In this document: piece after piece, positions 54,821 to 63,746 of the stretch
Layout: each line of letters starts with the position of its first letter
How positions within the stretch are numbered: position 1 is the stretch's first letter
Assembly: GCF_000805385.1 (NCBI RefSeq)
Contig: NZ_JTJW01000003.1
Coordinates: 682,001-746,000, forward strand
From: Mycolicibacterium setense
Lineage (GTDB): Bacteria; Actinomycetota; Actinomycetes; Mycobacteriales; Mycobacteriaceae
Direction: 5' to 3'
DNA length: 64,000 nt
The notes under the pieces: generated by a model
Database searches by the model: none
The model's input: the letters and a program-made list of their open reading frames with translations, nothing else
Told to the model about the DNA's origin: nothing
Position numbers and translations under genes: made by a program

Positions 54821-56221
54821 GTGACCCACTTTGACGTCGTCGTTCTCGGAGCTGGTCCCGGTGGATACGTCGCGGCCATTCGTGCCGCCCAACTGGGGCT
54901 GAATACCGCAATTGTCGAACCCAAATACTGGGGCGGCGTGTGCCTGAATGTCGGGTGTATCCCGTCCAAGGCGCTGCTGCGCAACGCGGAACTCGCGCAC
55001 ATCTTCAACAAGGAAGCCAAGACCTTCGGCATCACCGGTGAGGCGACCTTCGACTACGGCGCCGCCTTCGACCGCAGCCGCAAGGTCGCCGACGGCCGCG
55101 TCGCCGGCGTGCACTTCCTGATGAAGAAGAACAAGATCACCGAGGTCCACGGCTACGGCACCTTCACCGGGCCCAAGGCGATGTCGGTGAAGCTCAACGA
55201 GGGCGGGACCGAAGAGCTCACCTTCGACAACGCCATCATCGCCACCGGATCGTCGACCCGTCTGGTGCCGGGTACCTCGTTGTCCGACAACGTGGTCACC
55301 TACGAAACCCAGATCCTCTCGCGCGAGCTGCCGGGGTCGATCATCATCGCCGGCGCGGGCGCGATCGGCATGGAGTTCGCCTACGTTCTGAAGAACTACG
55401 GGGTCGACGTCACCATCGTCGAGTTCCTGCCGCGCGCGCTGCCCAACGAGGACGCCGAGGTCTCCAAGGAGATCGAGAAGCAGTACAAGAAGCTGGGCGT
55501 GAAGATCCTCACTGGCACCAAGGTCGAGGGAATCGTGGACAACGGGGGCGACGGGCCCGTCGTTGTGACGGTCAGCAAGGACGGCAAGTCCGAGGAGCTC
55601 AAGGCCGACAAGGTGCTGCAGGCCATCGGCTTTGCGCCCAACGTCGAGGGCTTCGGCCTGGAGGCGGCCGGCGTCGCACTCACCGACCGCAAGGCCATCG
55701 GTATCGACGACTACATGCGTACCAATGTGCCGGGTATCTATGCCATCGGCGATGTCACCGGCAAGCTGCAGCTGGCCCACGTCGCCGAGGCGCAGGGTGT
55801 TGTCGCGGCCGAAACCATCGGCGGCGCAGAGACTCTGGCGATGGGTGACTACCGGATGATGCCGCGCGCCACCTTCTGTCAGCCGCAGGTGGCCAGCTTC
55901 GGGCTCACCGAGGAGCAGGCCAAGGCCGAGGGATACGACGTTGTGGTCGCCAAATTCCCCTTCACCGCCAACGGCAAGGCGCACGGCCTGGCCGACCCGA
56001 CCGGATTCGTGAAGCTGATCGCGGACAAGAAGCACCTCGAACTGATCGGCGGGCACCTGATCGGGCCCGACGTGTCCGAACTGCTGCCGGAGTTGACGCT
56101 GGCCCAGAAGTGGGACCTGACCGCCAACGAGTTGGCCCGCAATGTGCACACCCACCCGACCCTGTCGGAGGCGCTGCAGGAGTGCTTCCACGGTCTGGCC
56201 GGCCACATGATCAACTTTTGA
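54821..56221 (+). CDS. lpdC: Dihydrolipoyl dehydrogenase
   Basis: A 466-residue flavoenzyme that reoxidises dihydrolipoamide. FAD motif GAGPGGY near 10-16, redox pair Cys41/Cys46 in [16 protein letters not shown] motif [11 protein letters not shown] near 178, [15 protein letters not shown] motif near 305, and His/Glu base in [10 protein letters not shown] near 442-451. In M. tuberculosis this enzyme (Rv0462) serves pyruvate and branched-chain dehydrogenase complexes and peroxynitrite defence. Start GTG. The stop overlaps the TTG start of the next gene. Confidence 0.96.
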   Translation: MTHFDVVVLGAGPGGYVAAIRAAQLGLNTAIVEPKYWGGVCLNVGCIPSKALLRNAELAHIFNKEAKTFGITGEATFDYGAAFDRSRKVADGRVAGVHFLMKKNKITEVHGYGTFTGPKAMSVKLNEGGTEELTFDNAIIATGSSTRLVPGTSLSDNVVTYETQILSRELPGSIIIAGAGAIGMEFAYVLKNYGVDVTIVEFLPRALPNEDAEVSKEIEKQYKKLGVKILTGTKVEGIVDNGGDGPVVVTVSKDGKSEELKADKVLQAIGFAPNVEGFGLEAAGVALTDRKAIGIDDYMRTNVPGIYAIGDVTGKLQLAHVAEAQGVVAAETIGGAETLAMGDYRMMPRATFCQPQVASFGLTEEQAKAEGYDVVVAKFPFTANGKAHGLADPTGFVKLIADKKHLELIGGHLIGPDVSELLPELTLAQKWDLTANELARNVHTHPTLSEALQECFHGLAGHMINF

Positions 56222-56487
56222 GAAACGAAATCGTCGCCGGCATAGTCGGATTGGTGGTCGGCCACATCCTGTGGCTGGCCGCCATCACCTTGGCGACCGA
56301 AGGCTCACGGGTGAACATCTGGGTGCTGCTGGTCGCTGCCCTGTCGTTCATCGGTGGCGCCGCGGGCGCATACTTCGGCCGGCGCAAGTATCAGGCGAAG
56401 TCCCACACGTGGGCGGCGTTCCTGTGGGCGTTGCCGGTGTCGCCGGTGATCTTCTCGCTGGTGCTGCTCGGGGTCACGTACCTGTAG
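56218..56487 (+). CDS. Small membrane protein (Rv0463 type)
   Basis: An 89-residue protein with two or three hydrophobic segments ([67 protein letters not shown]). TTG at 56218 shares two bases with the lpd stop, so it is coupled to lpd. Function unknown. Confidence 0.78.
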   Translation: MRNEIVAGIVGLVVGHILWLAAITLATEGSRVNIWVLLVAALSFIGGAAGAYFGRRKYQAKSHTWAAFLWALPVSPVIFSLVLLGVTYL

Positions 56488-56501
56488 CCCGGAAGCCCTG
56501 C

Positions 56502-56550
56502 GATTTGTGTGCGTTTAGCGGCGCTGACCGCCGCTAAACGCACACAAATC
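56502..56550. terminator. Bidirectional terminator
   Basis: A perfect 22-bp stem, 56502-56523 and 56529-56550, with loop CTGAC between convergent genes. The outer arm reads GATTTGTGTGCGTTTAGCGG. Confidence 0.9.
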
Positions 56551-56552
56551 AC

Positions 56553-57104
56553 TCAGTCCGGGAAGTCCAGCGGGATCCGCAGCGTCGTCATCGTGGCGGC
56601 CAGGCCATCGTATTGGCTTGCCAGCATGCAGAATTCGATGAGCTGCTGCTTGGTGAAGATCGCCGAGAGCGCGGCCCAGGTTTCCGGCGAGACGGACCGG
56701 GTGACGACGAACTCGTCGGTCGCGGTGATCAGCACCCGCTGACGGTCGGTCAGGCCCTCGGCGTCGGGGCCCTTGAAGATACGGGCCTGTGTCTCGACAT
56801 CCACGCCGCGGCTGCGGGCGAGCCGGCGGTGCTGCTGCAACTCGTACTCGCAGTCGCGGAGATGGCCGACCCGCAGGATCACCAGCTCGGCGTCCTGACG
56901 CGGCAACTTGCCCAGCGGGCCGAGCAGCAACCCGGAATAGGGCAGCCAGGCCAGGAACAGCAGCTTGTGCTGGCCCAGCACGTTCATCAGGGTGAACCTC
57001 GGCGCCCGGATGGCGCGGGCGCCCAGCTTGGCGATGGCCCAGTTGATCGGCCCCAGCTCACGGAATCCGCCGGGTGCGATACGGGCCGGCTCGAGTGCAC
57101 TCAC
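56553..57104 (-). CDS. Carboxymuconolactone decarboxylase/AhpD-like protein (Rv0464c type)
   Basis: A 183-residue helical protein of the CMD/AhpD superfamily with the conserved central helix ELVILRVGHLRDCEYELQQHRRLARSRG near residues 72-99 (single Cys, Glu, then His) and LIEFCMLASQYDGLAATM later. Only one Cys is in the active-site helix, so AhpD-type disulphide chemistry is doubtful. The gene ends just after the bidirectional terminator. Confidence 0.85.
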   Translation of the reverse strand: MSALEPARIAPGGFRELGPINWAIAKLGARAIRAPRFTLMNVLGQHKLLFLAWLPYSGLLLGPLGKLPRQDAELVILRVGHLRDCEYELQQHRRLARSRGVDVETQARIFKGPDAEGLTDRQRVLITATDEFVVTRSVSPETWAALSAIFTKQQLIEFCMLASQYDGLAATMTTLRIPLDFPD

Positions 57105-57181
57105 CCAGCCGAGTCTGGCACAGGTGGTGCGGCTCAGAAGGTCCAGCTGCCGGTTGGCGTCCGAGACCGACTCAGCTCGGG

Positions 57182-57982
57182 TTATCCGTGGTCGGCGAGG
57201 TGGATGCCAAGGTCGGTGCGCCCCGGGAGAAGGTCCCCACGCAGGGCACGAGTCTCCTGGTAGTCGCCATCGCGCAAGCGCCGGAACCGGCGGACCGGCT
57301 CGGTGCCGATTGTCCGCAGTCTTTCTTGCAGGCGCTGAGCCTCCAGGTCGACGTCGGCCGCCTCCAAGCCGTCGGCGTCGTGGATCACGTGCAGGTCAAG
57401 TGTTTCGATTCCGACATACCAGAGAGTGCCGTGGATGAGGGGGAAGAGCAGCGATTCCAGGTCACCGCTGATGCCGCGCGGGCCGATGGAGCGCGCATCC
57501 TCTCCTGCGGTCACCACGATGAGGGCCCTGCGCCCGATCAGGCCGCCGTCTCCGTAGCGCCGGGGCACCCCGAGGTCGGGATCGAGATCGCCGTAGGCGA
57601 ACCCGTTCGTGAGCACCCGGTCGAACCAGCCTTTCAAGATTGCCGGCGGTCCGTACCACCACAGCGGGAACTGCACGACCAGCAGCTCCGCCGCGGCGAG
57701 CTTGGCCTGTTCCTCGCGCACATCGGCAGGCAGCTGGCCCCGGGAGTACGCCTCGCCTGCCAGCTCGACGATGTTCCCCGGCTTGCCGGCGGGCTCTCCG
57801 AAGTCGCGATCACTGAGGACCGGGTCGAACTCCTGGGCGTGCAGGTCCGAGATCATCACCTCGTACTGCGCGGACAGTGCCTCGGTTCCCGCCTGGAAGA
57901 GGCGGTCGTTCAGTGAGCCGCGGCGGGGATGCGCGTAGAGCCACAGGGCGGTGCCGGGCTTCGGTGGATGTGTGATCGTCAT
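57182..57982 (-). CDS. NAD(P)H quinone oxidoreductase, flavodoxin-like fold
   Basis: A 266-residue flavodoxin-like oxidoreductase of the MdaB/KefF/NQO1 group: ALWLYAHPRRGSLNDRLF at the FMN/FAD phosphate site, VVQFPLWWYGPPAILKGWFDRVL as the signature helix, and FPLIHGTLWYVGIE later. It likely reduces quinones by two electrons, preventing redox cycling. Its start overlaps the TetR stop by four bases, so it is the second gene of a self-regulated pair. Confidence 0.9.
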   Translation of the reverse strand: MTITHPPKPGTALWLYAHPRRGSLNDRLFQAGTEALSAQYEVMISDLHAQEFDPVLSDRDFGEPAGKPGNIVELAGEAYSRGQLPADVREEQAKLAAAELLVVQFPLWWYGPPAILKGWFDRVLTNGFAYGDLDPDLGVPRRYGDGGLIGRRALIVVTAGEDARSIGPRGISGDLESLLFPLIHGTLWYVGIETLDLHVIHDADGLEAADVDLEAQRLQERLRTIGTEPVRRFRRLRDGDYQETRALRGDLLPGRTDLGIHLADHG

Positions 57983-58596
57983 GAAGTCACCTCTGTCGTG
58001 TCGGGTTGGTCGTCAGCAGCGATGGCCGTGATGACACGGGCCAGGGTGCTGCGGGCATCGGCGGAGCTGATCCTGTCGGCGAGCGCGTCTCGGGCCAAGG
58101 CGTCGCCGGCCCCGATGACGGCGCTCAGCCCTGTCGCGTCGATCCGGCCGGGGAACGGTGCCAGTGCCTCGCGGCACATGGCGAGATAGGCGTCCTCGGC
58201 CTCCTGGCGGATCCGGCTCAGGGTGGGTGAGCCGGCGAGTGCGGCGACGACGTCGGCCAGTTCCCGCCCCTCCGCGAGGCAGCAGTCGATGTATGCGCCC
58301 GCGACCACGCTCGCCACTGCTCGCACCTCTTGCTCGGCGCCCGCCAGTGCGGCGGCGAGCATCTCGCGCTGGCGTTCCTCGAACTCGCGATAGAGCTCGG
58401 CGAGGACCCCCGCCTTGTCTCCGAAGTGGTCGTAGACCACGGGCTTGGTCACACCGGCCCGCTCGGCCAGCCGGCCGAGGGTGAACTCTTCCGTGCCTGC
58501 ATCCCGGATCAACTCCCTTGCCACGCCGAGGAGTTGAGTGTGGCGGTCCTGCTTCGACAAGCGTTGTTTCGGGGCCGCGACGGATTCGTCGCCCAT
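57979..58596 (-). CDS. TetR family transcriptional regulator
   Basis: A 205-residue regulator: HTH LGRLAERAGVTKPVVYDHFGDKAGVLAELYREF at about 40-72 and a helical ligand domain. It is co-translated with the quinone reductase (overlap 57979-57982), and a strong inverted repeat lies 20 bases upstream of its start, so it probably represses its own operon and is released by a quinone or other toxic ligand. Confidence 0.92.
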   Translation of the reverse strand: MGDESVAAPKQRLSKQDRHTQLLGVARELIRDAGTEEFTLGRLAERAGVTKPVVYDHFGDKAGVLAELYREFEERQREMLAAALAGAEQEVRAVASVVAGAYIDCCLAEGRELADVVAALAGSPTLSRIRQEAEDAYLAMCREALAPFPGRIDATGLSAVIGAGDALARDALADRISSADARSTLARVITAIAADDQPDTTEVTS

Positions 58597-58615
58597 GTTG
58601 ACTCCTCGGCAGTAC

Positions 58616-58656
58616 CTACCAACAGTAACTTACTGATAGTAGCCTACCGTTAGTAG
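58616..58656 (-). promoter_or_regulatory. TetR operator cluster
   Basis: CTACCAACAGTAA-C-TTACTGATAGTAG (58616-58642) is an inverted repeat with 11 of 13 matched positions and a one-base centre; a further half-site CTACCGTTAGTAG follows (58644-58656). It lies 20-60 bases upstream of the TetR gene. Confidence 0.75.
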
Positions 58657-58717
58657 CTTCCTGTCGCGACAACGGGAGGAAGCCCGATGCCCTGGCATCA
58701 AAGATCTCGTTGTGCGG

Positions 58718-60133
58718 CTAGTGCTGCCGCACCAAATACGGTGACACCGTCGAACGGTGTTCATTGAGGTCGAGGGCCTTGCCGAGCGCCGGGAACGCGC
58801 GTTGCGGGCAATTGTCGCGTTCGCACACCCGGCAGCCCGAGCCGATGGGTGTGGCCACCTCGCCGGAGAGGTCGAGTCCTTCGGAGTACACCAGCCGATG
58901 CGCATGGCGCAGTTCGCATCCCAGCCCGATCGCGAAGGTCTTGCCGGGCTGCCCGTAGCGCGATGCGCGGCGCTCCACGGTGCGGGCCACCCACATGTAG
59001 TTGCGCCCGTCGGGCATCTGGGCGATCTGCACGCCGATCTTTCCTGGATTGCTGAAGGTCTCGTAGACGTTCCACAGCGGACACGTGCCGCCCGAGGACG
59101 AGAAGTGAAATCCGGTGGCGGACTGTCGCTTCGACATGTTGCCCGCGCGGTCGACGCGGACGAACGAGAACGGCACGCCGCGCATCGACGGGCGCTGCAG
59201 CGTGGACAGCCGGTGCGCGATGGTCTCGTAGCTCACCGAATAGAACGCCGACAGCCGTTCCACGTCGTAGCGGAAATTCTCTGTCACATCGTGGAATTGG
59301 CGGTACGGGAGCACCGTCGCCGCGGCGAAGTAGTTGGCCAGCCCGAGCCGGGCCAGGGTGCGGGACTCATCGCTGGTGAACATGCCCTCGTCGACCATCT
59401 TGTCGATGAGTTCCCCGAATTCCAGGAAGGCCAGTTCGGCCGCCATCTTGAAAACCTGCTGGCCGCTGGAGAGGTGGTTGCCCATTTCGAGGGTCTTGGT
59501 GGCCGGGTCGTAACGGTGCAGCACGGTGTCGCCGAGATCGATGCGCCGCACGATCCGGACCCCGTGCACCGTGGTCAACCGGTTGGCCAGCTCACCGGCC
59601 AGGTCACCCCGGTGCATGCGGATCTTGGCGGTCAGATCCTCGGCGGCAGTGTCGAGTTCGTGCAGGTAGTTCTGCCGTTGGTAGAAGTAGTCGCGAACTT
59701 CCTCGTGCGGCATGGTGATCGAACCGCTGCCACTGCCGTCGGAGTACCGGTCCTCGGTGGCGGCGGCCAACTGCGTGGTGGTCAGTCGGTAACGACGGTG
59801 CAGGTTCACCATGGCGCGGGCGAAGTTCGGATAGGCCGCCACCATGTCGGCGACTTCGGCTACGTCCATCTCGGCGCCGAGATCGCGATCCATGGTGACC
59901 TCGCGCATCTCGGCCACCAGGCGGGTGTCGTCATGGGAGGCGAAGAACGTGGCGTCCACCCCGAACACCTCGGTGATGCGCAGCAGCACGGCCACGGTCA
60001 GCGGGCGCACGTCGTGCTCGATCTGGTTGAGGTAACTGGGGGAGATGTCGAGCATCTGAGCCAGGGCCGCCTGGCTGAAACCACGCTCGCTCCGCAGTTG
60101 ACGCACCCGCGACCCGACGAACGTTTTTGCCAC
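58718..60133 (-). CDS. ramB: Transcriptional regulator RamB
   Basis: A 471-residue XRE-family regulator. N-terminal HTH: VGSRVRQLRSERGFSQAALAQMLDISPSYLNQIEHDVRPL (about 5-44). The middle and C-terminal parts form the short-chain fatty-acyl metabolism regulator domain, with a Cys cluster near the end (GCRVCERDNCPQRAFPALG). In M. tuberculosis RamB (Rv0465c) represses icl1 and its own gene according to carbon source. GTG at 60133 matches the family start (AKTFVGSRVRQL). It is divergent from the thioesterase gene, with aceA just beyond. Confidence 0.95.
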   Translation of the reverse strand: MAKTFVGSRVRQLRSERGFSQAALAQMLDISPSYLNQIEHDVRPLTVAVLLRITEVFGVDATFFASHDDTRLVAEMREVTMDRDLGAEMDVAEVADMVAAYPNFARAMVNLHRRYRLTTTQLAAATEDRYSDGSGSGSITMPHEEVRDYFYQRQNYLHELDTAAEDLTAKIRMHRGDLAGELANRLTTVHGVRIVRRIDLGDTVLHRYDPATKTLEMGNHLSSGQQVFKMAAELAFLEFGELIDKMVDEGMFTSDESRTLARLGLANYFAAATVLPYRQFHDVTENFRYDVERLSAFYSVSYETIAHRLSTLQRPSMRGVPFSFVRVDRAGNMSKRQSATGFHFSSSGGTCPLWNVYETFSNPGKIGVQIAQMPDGRNYMWVARTVERRASRYGQPGKTFAIGLGCELRHAHRLVYSEGLDLSGEVATPIGSGCRVCERDNCPQRAFPALGKALDLNEHRSTVSPYLVRQH

Positions 60134-60157
60134 GTCAAACAGCCTAACAACAGTGCG

Positions 60158-60178
60158 AAGATGCACTTTGCATTCTTG
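60158..60178. promoter_or_regulatory. Candidate RamB autoregulatory site
   Basis: AAGATGCACTTTGCATTCTT is a near-palindrome with a TTTGCA core in the 119-bp region between divergent ramB and the thioesterase gene. RamB sites in related bacteria carry TTTGCAAA-type cores. Confidence 0.45.
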
Positions 60179-60252
60179 GCAGTTTGGCCTGTACTGGCAT
60201 CATCGGGCTGCCTGGCATGATCGGCTCAGGCGACAGCGACTGGGAGAAGGCC

Positions 60253-61074
60253 ATGACGGGAACCGCGCACAATTCGACCACCGGGCTGAACAAGGTGATG
60301 ATGCCGGTGCCCGATCCGCACCCCGATGTCTTCGACCGCGAATGGCCGCTCCGGGTGGGCGATATCGACCGGGTGGGCCGGCTGCGCTTCGACGCCGCCG
60401 CCCGTCACATCCAAGACATCGGTTCCGACCATCTCCGCGAACTCGGTTTCGAGGAGACCCACCCGTTGTGGATCGTGCGGCGCACCATGATCGATCTCAT
60501 CAGGCCCATCGAATTCCAGGACATGCTGCGGATGCGGCGGTGGTGTTCGGGTACCTCCAACCGGTGGTGCGAGATGCGGGTGCGGATCGATGGCCGCAAG
60601 GGCGGGCTCATGGAATCCGAGGCGTTCTGGATCAACATCAATCGGGAGACGCAGGGCCCGGCCCGCATCTCCGACGACTTCCTCTCGGGCCTGCGCCGCA
60701 CCACCGACGAAGCGCGGCTGCGCTGGAAGTCCTACCTGAAGGCCGGCAGCCGCGAGGACGCGGCGGAAATCCGTGAGTATCCGGTGCGGGTGTCCGACAT
60801 CGACCTGTTCGACCACATGAACAACTCGGTCTATTGGACGGTGATCGAGGACTACCTGTACTCCCATCCCGAGCTGCTGGAGAAGCCGCTGCGGGTGACC
60901 ATCGAGCACGACGCCGCGGTGGCTCTCGGGGAGAAGCTCGAGATCGTGTCGCACGTTCACCCGGCCGGATCGACCGACAAATTCGGCGAAGAGCTCACCG
61001 ACCGGACTGTTAGAACGCTCACATATGCGGTCGGCGACGAGACAAAAGCGATCGCGTCACTGTTCTCGCTCTGA
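60253..61074 (+). CDS. Acyl-ACP thioesterase-like protein (Rv0466 type)
   Basis: A 273-residue double hot-dog protein of the FatA family. The first hot-dog module includes VGDIDRVGRLRFDAAARHIQDIGSDHL; the second has VSDIDLFDHMNNSVYWTVIEDYL with catalytic-type Asp/Asn/His. It should release fatty acids from acyl carrier protein or a related thioester. ATG at 60253 (MTGTAHNS) follows a GGGAGAAGG; longer frames are possible. It sits between ramB and aceA. Confidence 0.88.
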   Translation: MTGTAHNSTTGLNKVMMPVPDPHPDVFDREWPLRVGDIDRVGRLRFDAAARHIQDIGSDHLRELGFEETHPLWIVRRTMIDLIRPIEFQDMLRMRRWCSGTSNRWCEMRVRIDGRKGGLMESEAFWININRETQGPARISDDFLSGLRRTTDEARLRWKSYLKAGSREDAAEIREYPVRVSDIDLFDHMNNSVYWTVIEDYLYSHPELLEKPLRVTIEHDAAVALGEKLEIVSHVHPAGSTDKFGEELTDRTVRTLTYAVGDETKAIASLFSL

Positions 61075-61089
61075 CCCCTCTCGGTTTAA

Positions 61090-61105
61090 CAGTACGAGCG
61101 TACTG
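61090..61105. promoter_or_regulatory. Palindrome after the thioesterase gene
   Basis: CAGTACG-AG-CGTACTG has perfect 7-bp arms and lies 15 bases after the thioesterase stop and about 250 bases before aceA. It may be an operator or short terminator hairpin. Confidence 0.45.
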
Positions 61106-61165
61106 ACCTGCGCCTATGGGCTACCCGTCGGTAGCTTCTGAACCGGTACAGCCATCATATTTCTT

Positions 61166-61211
61166 CGCAACCTTTGCAAGTTAACTAAGCGCTTTGGCGA
61201 AACTTGGCAAC
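61166..61211 (+). promoter_or_regulatory. Candidate RamB sites upstream of aceA
   Basis: CGCAACCTTTGCAAGTT (61166-61182) and GCTTTGGCGAAACTTGGCAAC (61191-61211) hold TTTGCAA-type and related half-sites about 140-190 bases before aceA, where RamB is expected to bind. Remaining sequence up to the gene shows GAAGGAG as ribosome site. Confidence 0.5.
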
Positions 61212-61353
61212 TGAAACGGGTGGACCTGCGGATATGTGCTGTGCCATCGTCGGATTAGCACAACAGTGAAGCTGTCACGGCGTTAGCAATTAACAAGGCG
61301 AACGACCGCGGCGGTGGATCAAGGCGACTGAAACAAACCGAAGGAGCAGTCCT

Positions 61354-62640
61354 ATGTCGACCGTGGGCACCCCCAAGTCACCGGAGCAGATCCAGCACGA
61401 CTGGGATCACAATCCCCGCTGGAAGGGCATCACCCGTACCTACACCCCGGCCGACGTGGTCGCCCTGCAGGGCTCTGTCGTCGAGGAGAACACCCTCGCC
61501 CGCCGTGGCGCCGAGGTGCTGTGGGAGCAGCTGCACGACATGGACTTCGTCAACGCGCTCGGCGCGCTGACGGGCAACCAGGCCGTCCAGCAGGTCCGTG
61601 CCGGCCTGAAGGCCATCTACCTGTCGGGTTGGCAGGTCGCTGGTGACGCCAACCTGTCCGGCCACACCTACCCGGACCAGAGCCTCTACCCGGCCAACTC
61701 GGTGCCGCAGGTCGTCCGCCGCATCAACAACGCGCTGATGCGCGCCGACCAGATCGCCAAGGTCGAGGGCGACACCTCGGTCGAGAACTGGCTCGCCCCG
61801 ATCGTCGCCGACGGTGAGGCCGGCTTCGGTGGTGCGCTCAACGTCTACGAGCTGCAGAAGGCCATGATCGCCGCAGGCGTCGCCGGCTCGCACTGGGAAG
61901 ACCAGCTGGCCTCGGAGAAGAAGTGCGGCCACCTCGGTGGCAAGGTGCTGATCCCCACCCAGCAGCACATCCGCACCCTGACCTCGGCCCGTCTGGCTGC
62001 CGACGTCGCGGACGTTCCGACCCTGGTCATCGCCCGCACCGATGCCGAGGCCGCCACCCTGATCACCTCCGACGTGGACGAGCGTGACCGCCCGTTCATC
62101 ACCGGTGAGCGCACCAACGAGGGCTTCTACCGGGTGCAGAACGGCCTTGAGCCCTGCATCGCCCGCGCCAAGGCCTACGCGCCGTACGCCGACCTCATCT
62201 GGATGGAGACCGGCACCCCGGACCTGGAGCTGGCCAAGAAGTTCGCCGAAGGCGTCAAGAGCGAGTTCCCCGACCAGATGCTGTCGTACAACTGCTCGCC
62301 GTCCTTCAACTGGAAGCAGCACCTGGACGACGACACCATCGCCAAGTTCCAGCGCGAGCTGGGCGCGATGGGCTTCAAGTTCCAGTTCATCACGCTGGCC
62401 GGCTTCCACGCCCTCAACTACTCGATGTTCGATCTGGCCCACGGCTACGCCCGCGAGCAGATGAAGGCCTACGTCGAGCTGCAGGAGCGCGAGTTCGCCG
62501 CCGAGGAGCGCGGTTACACCGCCACCAAGCACCAGCGCGAGGTCGGCGCCGGCTACTTCGACCGGATCGCCACCACCGTGGACCCGAACAGCTCGACCAC
62601 CGCGCTGGCCGGTTCCACCGAAGAGGGTCAGTTCCACTAG
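61354..62640 (+). CDS. aceA: Isocitrate lyase
   Basis: A 428-residue short-type isocitrate lyase that splits isocitrate to succinate and glyoxylate, needed for growth on fatty acids and acetate. The catalytic signature is KKCGHL at residues 189-194 with Cys191. [19 protein letters not shown] (metal/substrate), NCSPSFNW and [14 protein letters not shown] complete the active site. Length and sequence match the ICL1 type (Rv0467), not the long AceA. GAAGGAG precedes the ATG. Confidence 0.97.
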   Translation: MSTVGTPKSPEQIQHDWDHNPRWKGITRTYTPADVVALQGSVVEENTLARRGAEVLWEQLHDMDFVNALGALTGNQAVQQVRAGLKAIYLSGWQVAGDANLSGHTYPDQSLYPANSVPQVVRRINNALMRADQIAKVEGDTSVENWLAPIVADGEAGFGGALNVYELQKAMIAAGVAGSHWEDQLASEKKCGHLGGKVLIPTQQHIRTLTSARLAADVADVPTLVIARTDAEAATLITSDVDERDRPFITGERTNEGFYRVQNGLEPCIARAKAYAPYADLIWMETGTPDLELAKKFAEGVKSEFPDQMLSYNCSPSFNWKQHLDDDTIAKFQRELGAMGFKFQFITLAGFHALNYSMFDLAHGYAREQMKAYVELQEREFAAEERGYTATKHQREVGAGYFDRIATTVDPNSSTTALAGSTEEGQFH

Positions 62641-62655
62641 GCCGCATCCGCTGAA

Positions 62656-62705
62656 CAGACACAAACTCGCACGTTTCGGTCCCGAAATGGACGAGTTTGC
62701 GTCTG
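62656..62705. repeat. Palindrome downstream of aceA
   Basis: Arms 62656-62679 and 62682-62705 (starting CAGACACAAACTCGC) pair at about 20 of 24 positions around TC. It probably terminates aceA transcription; this type is common in mycobacterial intergenic DNA. Confidence 0.75.
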
Positions 62706-62733
62706 CTCGCGGTACCGACTGTCTTGACAGCAG

Positions 62734-62766
62734 CAGGCCCCGCTCAGAATTCTTGGGCGGGGCCTG
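62734..62766 (+). terminator. Second hairpin between aceA and fadB2
   Basis: CAGGCCCCGC and GCGGGGCCTG pair with a 13-base loop, 35 bases before the fadB2 start. No U-tract; could be a terminator or leader hairpin. Confidence 0.6.
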
Positions 62767-62800
62767 TCGCGTGTCCGGACATCGAGACGAAAGTGAAGTA

Positions 62801-63661
62801 GTGAGCAATCAAATTGAACGAGTAGGTGTGATCGGTGCCGGCCAGATGGGTGCGGGCATCGCCGAGGTGTCCGCGCGCGCCGGCGTCGACGTTCTGGTGT
62901 TCGAGACCACCGACGCACTGGTGACCGCGGGCCGCAACCGCATCACCAAGTCACTCGAGCGGGCGGTGAGCGCGGGCAAGGTCACCGAGCGGGAGAAGGA
63001 CGCCGCGCTGGGCAAGCTGAAGTTCACCACCACGATCGACGACCTGGCCGACCGTCAGCTGGTCATCGAGGCCGTGATCGAGGACGAGAACGTCAAGGCA
63101 AAGATCTTCGCTGATCTGGATCGGGTCATCACCGACCCCGACGCGGTGCTGGCCTCCAACACCTCCAGCATTCCGATCATGAAACTCGCAGCAGCTACCC
63201 AGAATCCTTCCAGGGTGCTCGGCCTGCACTTTTTCAACCCGGTTCCGGTGTTGCCACTGGTCGAACTGGTCAGCACCCTGGTGACGTCAGATGCCGCCGC
63301 CGCGCGCGTCGAGGAGTTCGCCGGCACGGTCATCGGAAAACAGGTTGTCCGCTGTACAGACCGGTCCGGCTTCGTGGTCAACGCATTGCTGGTTCCGTAC
63401 CTGTTGGCGGCGATCCGGATGGTCGAAGGTGGCTTTGCCACGATTGAAGACGTCGACAAATCCGTGGTGGCAGGTCTTTCGCACCCGATGGGCCCGCTGC
63501 GGCTGTCCGATCTGGTCGGTCTGGACACCCTGAAGCTCATCGCTGACAAGATGTTCGACGAGTTCAAAGAGCCTTTGTACGCGGCGCCGCCGCTGCTGTT
63601 GCGCATGGTGGAAGCGGGACAGCTGGGCAAGAAATCGGGTCAGGGCTTCTACAAGTACTGA
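62801..63661 (+). CDS. fadB2: 3-hydroxybutyryl-CoA dehydrogenase
   Basis: A 286-residue dehydrogenase that interconverts acetoacetyl-CoA and 3-hydroxybutyryl-CoA with NAD(P). Nucleotide motif GVIGAGQMGAGIA at about 9-21; substrate and catalytic residues SNTSSIPI and LHFFNPVPVLPLVELV (catalytic His); C-terminal SGFVVNALLVPYL and GLSHPMGPLRLSDLVGLD. Start GTG at 62801. Equivalent to Rv0468. Confidence 0.95.
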   Translation: MSNQIERVGVIGAGQMGAGIAEVSARAGVDVLVFETTDALVTAGRNRITKSLERAVSAGKVTEREKDAALGKLKFTTTIDDLADRQLVIEAVIEDENVKAKIFADLDRVITDPDAVLASNTSSIPIMKLAAATQNPSRVLGLHFFNPVPVLPLVELVSTLVTSDAAAARVEEFAGTVIGKQVVRCTDRSGFVVNALLVPYLLAAIRMVEGGFATIEDVDKSVVAGLSHPMGPLRLSDLVGLDTLKLIADKMFDEFKEPLYAAPPLLLRMVEAGQLGKKSGQGFYKY

Positions 63662-63746
63662 CCGGACCCGCGCTGGCACTATGGCCGAGGCTTAGCTAGT
63701 CTACCCACAGTAGGGCCTGCTGGCTCGCTCTATAGAGTCTGCGTGA

